NCBI GenBank assembly: GCA_016927095.1
Contig: JAFGNI010000123.1
Span: 1-5,340, forward strand
Origin: Anaerolineae bacterium
GTDB taxonomy: Bacteria; Chloroflexota; Anaerolineae; B4-G1; SLSP01
Length of the DNA stretch: 5,340 bases
Direction: 5' to 3'
Below, piece after piece: positions 1 to 5,340 of this stretch (its first letter is position 1; the number at the start of each line of letters is the position of its first letter). A program made the translations under genes and the position numbers. The notes below the pieces were generated by a model. The model ran no database searches and was not told where the DNA came from. It saw nothing but the letters and a program-made list of their open reading frames with translations.

Positions 1-633
1 AAGCCGTGTATCGACGCCGAGCCAGGCTACGAGGATCACCCGTCAGCTTTCAACCTCGATAACGGCTACCTCGACGATTACGATGTCCGCAAGGCGCTCT
101 ATTGGGCGCTCTTCACCGGCGCGTGCGGTCACACCTACGGCTGCCACGACATCTGGCAGATGTGGCAGGAGGGGCGCAAGCCTGCGACGTTCACCCGAAC
201 ACCGTGGAAGACGGCTTTGCACTTCGCGGGGTCGGGCCAGGTCCAGCACGCACGGGCGCTGCTGGAGAGCCGTCCGTTTCTTACGCGGGTGCCGGACCAG
301 AGCCTGATCGCCTCGGACCCCGGGACCGGCACGCACCACGTCGTGGCGACGCGCGATGTCGACGGCAGTTACGCGCTGCTCTACCTGCCCTCGTGCAAAC
401 CGGTGACGGTCGACCTTGGCAAGCTGTCCGGCGATCGCATTGCGGTCACCTGGTACGACCCGCGCACAGGCGAGGCGCGGCCCGCCGGTGAGGTGCCGGG
501 TAGCGGGCACCATGAGTTCACGCCCCCGCCCGTCTGGCCCGATTGGGTCCTGGTATTGGACGATGCCGGGTGCGCGTATCCTGTGCCCGGTCATGAAACA
601 GATTACCATGCAGCAGGCCCATCACTCGGCTAG
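1..633 (+). CDS. DUF4038 / GH140-like glycoside hydrolase (apiosidase-like), C-terminal part, cut by window start
   Basis: This is an open reading frame that is already running at base 1 and ends at a TAG stop, giving 210 visible residues; the N-terminal part and start lie outside the window. The visible start carries the end of the TIM-barrel catalytic domain. Residues 5-12 read DAEPGYED, where Glu7 sits where DUF4038/GH140 proteins keep a catalytic carboxylate. A second block at 40-54 (GACGHTYGCHDIWQM) is very typical of the family. Residues from about 110 to 195, with GTHHVVATRDVDGSYALLY and WYDPRTGEA, match the small beta-sandwich placed after the barrel in this family and annotated as a putative collagen-binding domain (Collagen_bind_2). 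Characterised GH140 members remove apiose from pectic rhamnogalacturonan II, but DUF4038 is broad and the substrate here is inferred only. A tail of about 20 residues after WVLVLDDA looks unconserved. The next gene starts 34 bp downstream, which suggests an operon. Family assignment is confident, substrate is not. Confidence 0.85.
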   Translation, partial: KPCIDAEPGYEDHPSAFNLDNGYLDDYDVRKALYWALFTGACGHTYGCHDIWQMWQEGRKPATFTRTPWKTALHFAGSGQVQHARALLESRPFLTRVPDQSLIASDPGTGTHHVVATRDVDGSYALLYLPSCKPVTVDLGKLSGDRIAVTWYDPRTGEARPAGEVPGSGHHEFTPPPVWPDWVLVLDDAGCAYPVPGHETDYHAAGPSLG

Positions 634-651
634 GTTTTGACACCTCTTGGT

Positions 652-660
652 GGAAAGGAG
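652..660 (+). promoter_or_regulatory. Ribosome binding site that fixes the start of the 668-1783 gene
   Basis: The purine run GGAAAGGAG ends 7 nt before the ATG at 668. The reading frame can be extended to a TTG at 647, but that codon lies upstream of this Shine-Dalgarno sequence and has none of its own, so the ATG at 668 is preferred. Confidence 0.8.
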
Positions 661-667
661 AGCCGCT

Positions 668-1783
668 ATGGTCGACCTTGAACACTCGAAGCTATTCACC
701 CCCTGGACGCACCCCACGACGGGCGTCACGATCTACCTGCTCACGCAGAAGGTGGCACCACTGCAGGAGGCGTTCTACTTCGTCAACGAGAGTATGAGCC
801 TGGATGGACGCTATCTCTGGTTCTACTGCGCCCACCCCCCGTCGGGCTCCGCCGGGCAAGGGCGGATGCTCGGCGTCGTGGATTTTGAGAGGGACGAGGT
901 GCGCGCCTTCCCCGAGACGATCTTCCACGGCGCCTCGCCCTACATCGACCCCGACGATGGCACGGCGTACTGGGGCGTGGGACGATGGCTCTGGCGCCGT
1001 GGCCCCCATCCCGGCGACGCTGCGCAGATGGTCAACGCGCTGCCGGAGGACCTGGTCAAGGGCCGCACCGTGAGCCGGCTCGCGACGCACCTCACGCGGT
1101 CGGCGGACGGACGCGAGTTCTTCATCGACGCGGCCTTCGGGCTGCAGTGGGTCTTCGGCACGCTGCCCCTCGACGGGGGGGACTTCCGGTTCTGGCAGCG
1201 CTTTGATCGCAACTTTAACCACGCCCAGTTCAGCCCCACCGACCCCGACCTCGTGCTCTTCGCCCAGGAGAACCATCCCGACCCAATCACGGGCCTGACC
1301 TTCCCCATCGTGGACCGGATGTGGCTCATCCGCCGCGGTGAGCCCGCGCGACCGGTTTTCTCCTCTCCCATACGGCTCACACACGAGTGGTGGGATCCGG
1401 GCGGCGAGCACGTCTGGTGCGTCTGGGGCAACGAGGCGTGGCGGACGAACATCCATACCGAAGAGGTCGAGAAGGTTCAGTGGCCCAGCCATTGTTGGCA
1501 TGCGCACACGTCGCAAGACCTGCGCTATGTGGTCGCCGATTCGAACGAGCGTTTCTACCGTGGCTGTCCCTCAAAGGTAGGTTTCCTCAATCGCGATACC
1601 GGCGCCTACGTGGAGATGGCGGACAATCCTGAGATGAAGGGGATCGTGGGCAGCCAGTACCACATCGACCCGCACCCACGTTTCTGCTCCAAGGACCGCT
1701 TCATCGTGTTCACCACCACGGTGCGCGGGCAGGTGGATTTGGCGATCACGAGAGTGAATGACCTGATTCAGCGGACGTCGTAG
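668..1783 (+). CDS. Oligogalacturonate lyase-like (PL22-type) beta-propeller protein
   Basis: The gene encodes 371 residues, close to the usual length of oligogalacturonate lyases (about 385). It shows the repeated WD/TolB-like blade pattern of this family: SxDGRYLWFY at 43-53, TRSADGREFFID at 143-154, NHAQFSPTDPDLVLFAQE at 184-201, HEWWDPGGEHVW at 239-250, HAHTSQDLRYVVAD at 278-291 and DPHPRF at 334-339. The NHAQFSP and HEWW blocks are hallmark motifs of PL22. Characterised PL22 enzymes work in the cytoplasm with Mn2+, splitting short unsaturated galacturonides to a 4-deoxy-5-keto-uronate by beta-elimination. No signal peptide is visible, which agrees with an intracellular role. It follows a DUF4038 hydrolase gene in the same direction, so a shared role in breaking down acidic polysaccharide is likely. 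The expected histidine/glutamine metal site near the C-terminus looks altered (Gln330, His332, Asp334, His336), so a different uronate substrate or lost activity is possible. The fold assignment is firmer than the reaction. Confidence 0.78.
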   Translation: MVDLEHSKLFTPWTHPTTGVTIYLLTQKVAPLQEAFYFVNESMSLDGRYLWFYCAHPPSGSAGQGRMLGVVDFERDEVRAFPETIFHGASPYIDPDDGTAYWGVGRWLWRRGPHPGDAAQMVNALPEDLVKGRTVSRLATHLTRSADGREFFIDAAFGLQWVFGTLPLDGGDFRFWQRFDRNFNHAQFSPTDPDLVLFAQENHPDPITGLTFPIVDRMWLIRRGEPARPVFSSPIRLTHEWWDPGGEHVWCVWGNEAWRTNIHTEEVEKVQWPSHCWHAHTSQDLRYVVADSNERFYRGCPSKVGFLNRDTGAYVEMADNPEMKGIVGSQYHIDPHPRFCSKDRFIVFTTTVRGQVDLAITRVNDLIQRTS

Positions 1784-1817
1784 CTTACGCCGGGGACGTC
1801 GACGACTGGGTGGGTCA

Positions 1818-1837
1818 CGGGACCAGTCTCGGGTTTT
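1818..1837 (+). terminator. Weak candidate intrinsic terminator after the lyase-like gene
   Basis: Bases CGGGA (1818-1822) can pair with TCTCG (1827-1831), including one G-U pair, around a CCAG loop, and a TTTT run follows at 1834-1837. The stem is short and two G bases separate it from the T run, so this is only a possibility; the strong hairpin beginning at 1846 may contribute instead. Confidence 0.25.
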
Positions 1838-1845
1838 CTACCGTA

Positions 1846-1867
1846 GGGCGGCTCGCCTGAGCCGCCC
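1846..1867. other. Perfect 9-bp GC-rich hairpin
   Basis: GGGCGGCTC (1846-1854) is the exact reverse complement of GAGCCGCCC (1859-1867), with a 4-nt GCCT loop. Neither strand has a T tract after it, so it is not a classic intrinsic terminator, though it could stall or protect transcripts of the operon at the left. Confidence 0.7.
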
Positions 1868-1868
1868 C

Positions 1869-1922
1869 CGGCAAGGCGCGATGCAGCGTATGGTAACTGC
1901 TGCGTTGCACGGTGCCTTGCCG
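1869..1922. other. Long interrupted hairpin
   Basis: CGGCAAGGC (1869-1877) pairs perfectly with GCCTTGCCG (1914-1922). Inside it GCGATGCAGC (1878-1887) pairs with GCTGCGTTGC (1899-1908) if two G-U pairs are allowed on the plus-strand RNA. A 5-nt bulge (1909-1913) and an 11-nt loop (1888-1898) complete a 19-bp stem. It begins one base after the preceding hairpin, giving a tandem stem arrangement. The two G-U pairs become A-C mismatches on the opposite strand, so the fold is better in plus-strand RNA. Confidence 0.6.
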
Positions 1923-2000
1923 CCTGGACGGGTCATGCCGCTCAGAAGCGGGCGGCCTGTCCTACATAGAGACGGATACACTGTGTGCAGGACGGTGATA

Positions 2001-2009
2001 GAGGTGAGG
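2001..2009 (+). promoter_or_regulatory. Ribosome binding site that decides the start at 2012
   Basis: GAGGTGAGG lies 2 to 5 nt (depending on the pairing register) ahead of the ATG at 2012. The frame stays open to a GTG at 1985, but the Shine-Dalgarno sequence lies downstream of that codon, and the 9 extra residues look unlike conserved protein. Confidence 0.7.
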
Positions 2010-2011
2010 CC

Positions 2012-2413
2012 ATGACCCCATTGGTTAAGAAGCTGCGGCTGCTGCCGGGCCAGCGCGCTCTGATCCTGAATTCACCTGAGGGTTACGTCGAAGGCCTCGG
2101 TGAGCTACCCGAAGGCGTCGCTCTGTCACACGAAGCCGGCGGCGATACCTTCGACTTTGTCCACCTATTCGTGAAGCACAGCGAAGAGTTCGCCGCGCTT
2201 GGTCCAGTTGCACGGCACGCGATCAAGTATGACGGTATGCTATGGATCTCCTATCCCAAGAGGAGCGCAAAGGTCCAGACGGATCTCAGCCGCGATGCGA
2301 TGTGGGGACTGCTGACGGATGCCGGTATGCGCCCGGTGTCACAGATCTCTATCGACGATACCTGGTCTGCCGTGCGCTTCCGCCCGGCCGAACTCGTTAA
2401 CGCGAAGGGGTGA
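2012..2413 (+). CDS. DUF3052-like small protein of unknown function
   Basis: This 133-residue protein resembles the DUF3052 type of small bacterial proteins. The chain opens with LRLLPGQRALILNSPEGY (8-25), reading like a strand and a turn, followed by LPEGV (32-36), FDFVHLFVKHSEEF (47-60) and a conserved-looking core DGMLWISYPKRSAKVQTDLS (74-93). It ends with DAGMRPVSQISIDDTWSAVRF (103-123, first D to F), where TWSAxRFRP is the typical closing motif. The pattern of alternating strands and helices (Rossmann-like, recalling the tail of methyltransferase folds but with no visible SAM-binding glycine motif) is an inference. No signal peptide or membrane segment is seen, so it is probably cytoplasmic. 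It stands alone: separated from the operon on its left by a structured spacer, and convergent with the gene on its right. Biochemical function is unknown to me. Confidence 0.8.
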   Translation: MTPLVKKLRLLPGQRALILNSPEGYVEGLGELPEGVALSHEAGGDTFDFVHLFVKHSEEFAALGPVARHAIKYDGMLWISYPKRSAKVQTDLSRDAMWGLLTDAGMRPVSQISIDDTWSAVRFRPAELVNAKG

Positions 2414-2421
2414 TCTCTCCT

Positions 2422-2481
2422 AGACCTTTGGGCTCTTCGTCTCAAGCAGGGGGCGGCTAGACAAAGAGAGCCCAAAGGTCT
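2422..2481. terminator. Perfect 15-bp inverted repeat between convergent genes, likely bidirectional terminator
   Basis: AGACCTTTGGGCTCT (2422-2436) is exactly matched by its reverse complement AGAGCCCAAAGGTCT (2467-2481). Further in, GTCT (2439-2442) pairs with AGAC (2459-2462), leaving a 16-nt loop. It sits 8 bp after the stop of the plus-strand DUF3052-like gene and 17 bp beyond the stop of the minus-strand permease gene, the expected place for a shared terminator. Neither side carries a clear T tract, so rho-independent action is not certain; transcript-end protection or a small palindromic element are alternatives. Confidence 0.55.
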
Positions 2482-2498
2482 TCCGGCCCAGTCACCAG

Positions 2499-3815
2499 TC
2501 ACTGATCCCCAGTCGCTGGCTTCTTAGCCACTCCGCGTCGCACGGCAGTACCCTGCCGCAGCGTCCAGGCCAACGCCAGGCCGGCGACGGCGAGCAGGCT
2601 CGCGCCACCGAAGACGATCTCCGGCTGAAGCGCCTCAAATAGCGCGCCGGCGATGACGGGGTTGAGCGCGGTCACACTGGCGAGGATGCCGTTGGTCGCC
2701 AGGTAGATGGGGCGCTTTGCCTCCGGCGCCAGATCGAGCAGATAGGCACTGAAGCTCCACCACGAAGCGCCGTTGACGAACCCCATCAGGAAGAAGGCCC
2801 CGAAATAGAAGGGCAGCGCGGCGTGGGTCAAGCCGCCCAGCGTGACCGCCACCAGCGCCAGCACCTCGACCGCGGCTGCGACGCGGATCGTGGCCCAGCT
2901 TCCCACTCGGTCGATCAGTGTCCCGCCGATCAGCGCCGCAGCCGCGCTGCCCACGCTCTGTAGCATCACAAACGTGCCGATCATCGTGGCGGCATCGGGG
3001 ATAATCTGGCGCGCCCGTACCACGAAGAAGGCAAAGGTCGCAGCGGGCGTCGAGATCACCAGCTGGACGAGGATCACCCGCCGAAGCCAGCGGTCCTTGC
3101 GCAGGTAGATCCAGACCTTCCGCAGGCTCTCCCAGATGTCCGGCTTCTCAGAGACATGCGCGGCGGGTTTCTCGCGGATGAACACCATGCTGACGACGGA
3201 GATCATCAGCCACACAAACCCAATGAAGAACAGCAGCGACCAACGGCTTGACCGTCCCAGCGACTGCAGATCCAGGATGCGGTTGACGAAGTAGCCCGCT
3301 ACCGTCGCCCCAATGCTGGAGAGCAACTGCCCCAGGCCGAAGAAGCGTCCCCGGAATCCCTCGGGCACTACCTTCCCCACCAGCGCGGGCCACGACACGC
3401 CGTTCAGCCCTTCGGACGTGAAGAAGAGCATCACGGTGAGGGCTAATAGCAGCGTCACCAAACCCATCTGCGTTTCAGCCCAGAGCAGGACGCCGATCGA
3501 CAGCAGCAGGATGGGCAACCGTCCCCCGATGCTCGATGCGATGAGCAACGGCTTGGCCCGTGGGCGTGCCTCCAGCACGCTCGCGGCCCAGATCTGCGGC
3601 ACGGTGATGACGAGGACGCGTAGCGTGGAGAGCAGCCCGACAAGCAACGCGGAGCCCGTGAACTCGTTGACAAAAGCCGGGACGACGACGAGCGGGTCGT
3701 AGAACGCGAACCCGATCGAGAAGAAGACGAAGTCGCCCACCAACGCCAGGACGTTGGTCCGTGTGGTGCGTCGCTCAGCGACGTCGGAATCGGTTGCTCG
3801 GTTGTTCGTCGTCAT
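2499..3815 (-). CDS. Major facilitator superfamily (MFS) permease
   Basis: The 438-residue product has the length and hydrophobic pattern of a 12-helix MFS carrier in the inner membrane. A charged N-terminal tail of about 20 residues precedes the first helix (21-48). Further hydrophobic stretches lie near 55-80, 90-112, 117-135, 158-182, 190-213, then after a charged central loop (214-240, REKP to LRKDRW) at 244-265, 275-300, 307-328, 333-358, 371-395 and 400-420. PEGFRGRFFG at 151-160 and GGTLIDRVG at 297-305 resemble the loop motifs of the superfamily, the second being a motif-A-like sequence of the C-terminal half. It follows the MttB-type gene by 39 bp on the same strand, so the cargo may be a methylated amine or its product, but nothing in the sequence fixes the substrate. 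A TTG at 3827 could extend it by four residues; a GGGGA abuts that codon directly and lies 12 nt before the ATG at 3815, so the ATG is preferred, with some doubt. Confidence 0.88.
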   Translation of the reverse strand: MTTNNRATDSDVAERRTTRTNVLALVGDFVFFSIGFAFYDPLVVVPAFVNEFTGSALLVGLLSTLRVLVITVPQIWAASVLEARPRAKPLLIASSIGGRLPILLLSIGVLLWAETQMGLVTLLLALTVMLFFTSEGLNGVSWPALVGKVVPEGFRGRFFGLGQLLSSIGATVAGYFVNRILDLQSLGRSSRWSLLFFIGFVWLMISVVSMVFIREKPAAHVSEKPDIWESLRKVWIYLRKDRWLRRVILVQLVISTPAATFAFFVVRARQIIPDAATMIGTFVMLQSVGSAAAALIGGTLIDRVGSWATIRVAAAVEVLALVAVTLGGLTHAALPFYFGAFFLMGFVNGASWWSFSAYLLDLAPEAKRPIYLATNGILASVTALNPVIAGALFEALQPEIVFGGASLLAVAGLALAWTLRQGTAVRRGVAKKPATGDQ

Positions 3816-3854
3816 GTTGCGCCACAATCCCCGATCGCCCGGCTAATCCCTTCC

Positions 3855-5297
3855 TCACGTCAAGTGGCGGCGCGCCGCCGCCAGCACGTTCTCGAGCTCA
3901 CGCAGCGTGTCGGCATCCAGCGGGACCGGCTCGTGCTTGCGCAGCAGCAGGTCCTTCATCTCGGCGCACCGTTCCTGCATCGAAGTCGCGCCCTCTTCCA
4001 CCCAATTAGCCCAGTAGTCACGGTCCAGAAGCTGGGGGAACCAGAGCTCCTGCCGGAAGTGGCGGACGGTGTGAAGCGTGTCCAGGAACGTTCCGTCGTG
4101 GGCCACGCTGCGGATCACTTCGAGACCCAGCGCTTCATCGTCGATCTCAAAGCCGCGCAGCAGGCGCTCTACATAGCCGATGATCTCGTGCTGCAGCACA
4201 AGCATGGTCAGTGACGAGGCCTGGTCCACGCCCGCGATCCCCAGATGCCCGAAGATGTCAGCACCGGCAAGGGCGCCGCACGTCAGCGTGATCCCGGCTT
4301 CCAGTCCGGCCTGTGCGTCAGGGAGTTTGCTATCCGTCAGGCCCACGTTGATATAGACCGGCAGGCCGTAATGCTTGCCCATCTGCGTCATCGCCACGGC
4401 CATCAGCGCCTGCTCCGGGCCGGCGAAGATCAATTGCGTCGTGCGCATATCGAAGGCGTGCGGGATGCCGCCATAGCAGACCGGCAGGCCGGGCTTGATC
4501 AACTGTGTGATGCAGACTCCCGCCAGGATCTCGGCGTTCTCCTGGGCCAAGGTTCCCGCCAGCGTCCCCGGCGCCGTCGCGCCAACCTGGGCCATCGGCC
4601 CGATGGGTACTGGGAGCGAGAAGCGCGAGGTCTCGAAGAGTAGGTCGATCCCATCGTGGGGGAACTTGAGCGGGCTGATCGGCTCCAGGAAGGGGTAGGC
4701 GAGAGGGTACTGCGTTGCCGCATCCTCGCCGCCCGAGACGGCTGCCATGACCTCGAGCACCCACCGCGCCGAGTCCCGACCGCTGAACCAGAAGTGAACC
4801 GGTTTTGTGGTGTGCTTGAGCTGTTCCGCAGCTACAGCGACACAGCGGTATGCCGGCGGCAGCTCCTGGGGATCAGCCATCGCGCCGACCAGCGTGATGC
4901 GCGGCAGAGCGTCGCCGAGCCGGGTGGCAACCGCCACATCGGCCAGTGTCGCATAGCGCCGCCGCGTGCAGCGCCCGCCGGGACATCCCTCCTCGATGAC
5001 CCACGAGGCCTCGCCGGCGATGGAGTTGTAGTTTCGCTCGCCAGCACCGTACCGGGCCTGGCGCGCGCGATCGCGCCCATAGAGCGTAAAGCGCTTTCCG
5101 GCGCTTGCGAGCGCTGCCATCACCACGTGCTCCGGGATGCGAACGATCTCGCTGTCGTCGTCAACATCGGCGCCCGCTGCCCTGAAAAGCTCGCGCATCC
5201 TCGCATGGGGAATGCGCACGCCCGGCGACAGGAGCAGGCTCAGGGCAGCATCGTGAAGCCGCGAGATCTGTGAGTCGGAGAGTATCTTCAGTTCCAT
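3855..5297 (-). CDS. Trimethylamine methyltransferase (MttB) family protein, non-pyrrolysine type
   Basis: The 480-residue product has the full length of the MttB superfamily (about 470-500). Recognisable blocks are the N-terminal helix with LHDAALSLLLSPGVRI (14-29), the central SPLKFPHDGIDLLFE (208-222), IGPMAQVGATAPGTLAGTLA (232-251) and QENAEILAGVCITQLIKPG (252-270), VCYGGIPHAFDMRT (273-286), and TDSKLPDAQAGLEAG (321-335), followed by GALAGADIFGHLG (341-353). Archaeal MttB carries pyrrolysine, read through an internal TAG, near residue 334; here the frame is uninterrupted and the corresponding stretch has Leu332, as in the non-pyrrolysine branch that includes glycine betaine methyltransferase MtgB. 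Members move a methyl group from a methylated amine to a corrinoid protein. No corrinoid protein gene is visible, so it would act with a partner encoded elsewhere. It precedes the MFS permease gene in a probable two-gene operon. Substrate cannot be told from sequence. The start is backed by the ribosome binding site at 5307-5314. Confidence 0.9.
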   Translation of the reverse strand: MELKILSDSQISRLHDAALSLLLSPGVRIPHARMRELFRAAGADVDDDSEIVRIPEHVVMAALASAGKRFTLYGRDRARQARYGAGERNYNSIAGEASWVIEEGCPGGRCTRRRYATLADVAVATRLGDALPRITLVGAMADPQELPPAYRCVAVAAEQLKHTTKPVHFWFSGRDSARWVLEVMAAVSGGEDAATQYPLAYPFLEPISPLKFPHDGIDLLFETSRFSLPVPIGPMAQVGATAPGTLAGTLAQENAEILAGVCITQLIKPGLPVCYGGIPHAFDMRTTQLIFAGPEQALMAVAMTQMGKHYGLPVYINVGLTDSKLPDAQAGLEAGITLTCGALAGADIFGHLGIAGVDQASSLTMLVLQHEIIGYVERLLRGFEIDDEALGLEVIRSVAHDGTFLDTLHTVRHFRQELWFPQLLDRDYWANWVEEGATSMQERCAEMKDLLLRKHEPVPLDADTLRELENVLAAARRHLT

Positions 5298-5306
5298 GGA
5301 ATCCAG

Positions 5307-5314
5307 CCTACCTT
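5307..5314 (-). promoter_or_regulatory. Ribosome binding site of the MttB-family gene
   Basis: Read on the minus strand, AAGGTAGG lies 9 nt ahead of the ATG at 5297. It supports this start, which also agrees with the normal N-terminus of the family. A second purine run, AAGGGGAGGAG on the minus strand, lies further upstream (5322-5332) and is too far from the start to be the main site. Confidence 0.6.
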
Positions 5315-5340
5315 GAGAAGGCTCCTCCCCTTGCGAGGGT

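Larger units (their letters stand above)
1843..1965. repeat. Candidate small palindromic (REP/MITE-like) element of about 123 bp
   Basis: The segment starts GTAGGGCGGCTCGCC and ends with a sequence whose reverse complement is GTAGGACAGGCCGCCC, so the two ends form an imperfect terminal inverted repeat (GTAGG/CCTAC exact, the rest with small gaps). Between them lie three hairpins: a perfect 9-bp stem at 1846-1867, a long interrupted stem at 1869-1922, and CCGCT/AGCGG at 1938-1951. It has no coding capacity. No clear target-site duplication is visible on the flanks. Such nested palindromes fit a non-autonomous repeat or a structured RNA; only one copy is in the window, so repetitiveness is inferred. 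Confidence 0.35.
1784..2011. other. Intergenic region without a gene, rich in hairpins
   Basis: I see no credible coding sequence in these 228 bp. The stretch holds a weak terminator-like hairpin just after the lyase-like gene, two strong GC-rich hairpins inside a possible small repeat element, and the ribosome binding site of the next gene. No convincing -35/-10 promoter pair could be picked out by eye ahead of the gene starting at 2012. Confidence 0.7.

Noticed and set aside
43..609. Minus-strand open frame of 188 codons opposite the DUF4038 gene
   Set aside because: It is the antisense shadow of a recognisable plus-strand protein family, arginine-rich and without family motifs, as expected in GC-rich DNA.
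692..1516. Minus-strand open frame of 274 codons opposite the lyase-like gene
   Set aside because: The plus strand encodes recognisable PL22-type motifs over the whole stretch; the antisense product shows no motif or plausible ribosome binding context.
1966..2000. Possible promoter for the DUF3052-like gene (TACACT as a -10 box)
   Set aside because: No suitable -35 box lies 16-18 bp upstream, and the candidate -35 zone falls in a GC-rich hairpin end.
4656..5273. Plus-strand open frame of 205 codons opposite the MttB-family gene
   Set aside because: It is a shadow frame across well-conserved MttB sequence and has no recognisable domain.
3855..5297. Pyrrolysine-encoding internal TAG in the MttB-family gene
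   Set aside because: The frame runs without an amber codon through the relevant region; Leu332 lies there, so this is a non-pyrrolysine homologue.
5298..5340. Riboswitch or attenuator in the leader of the MttB-family gene
   Set aside because: Only short stems (such as CCCT/AGGG at 5328-5339 and CCTT/AAGG near 5311-5321) can be drawn and the leader is cut by the window edge, so no known regulatory RNA can be supported.

Overview
The window is GC-rich and looks like a chromosomal segment from a free-living heterotrophic bacterium. The gene mix (an apiosidase-like DUF4038 hydrolase, an oligogalacturonate lyase-like beta-propeller, a non-pyrrolysine MttB-family methyltransferase, an MFS permease and a DUF3052-like protein) would suit a Chloroflexota/Thermomicrobia-type or similar soil or marine lineage. 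That placement is an impression from gene content only; the window has no rRNA, tRNA or marker gene to test it.

Layout: two plus-strand genes at the left (1-633, cut by the window edge, and 668-1783) lie 34 bp apart and look like the tail of a carbohydrate-degradation operon. A 228 bp intergenic stretch follows (1784-2011). It has no gene but holds strong secondary structure: a weak terminator-like hairpin, a perfect 9-bp GC hairpin and a long branched hairpin, bounded by short GTAGG/CCTAC ends, resembling a small palindromic repeat or MITE-like element. A small plus-strand gene (2012-2413) encodes a 133-aa DUF3052-like protein. A perfect 15-bp inverted repeat (2422-2481) then separates it from two convergent minus-strand genes: an MFS transporter (2499-3815) and, upstream of it in transcription order, an MttB-family methyltransferase (3855-5297). 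These two are 39 bp apart and probably cotranscribed.

How the genes may work together: the left pair would act on plant- or algal-type acidic polysaccharide, with the DUF4038 enzyme trimming glycosides and the propeller protein eliminating uronate oligomers. The right pair would import a methylated (possibly quaternary) amine through the permease and demethylate it with the MttB homologue onto a corrinoid protein encoded elsewhere. The DUF3052-like gene has no evident link to either pair. I found no defence system, CRISPR array, transposase, tRNA or rRNA, and nothing that amounts to a clearly new system. The most distinctive signals are the structured intergenic element, the perfect inverted repeat between convergent genes, and altered putative metal-site residues in the propeller protein.
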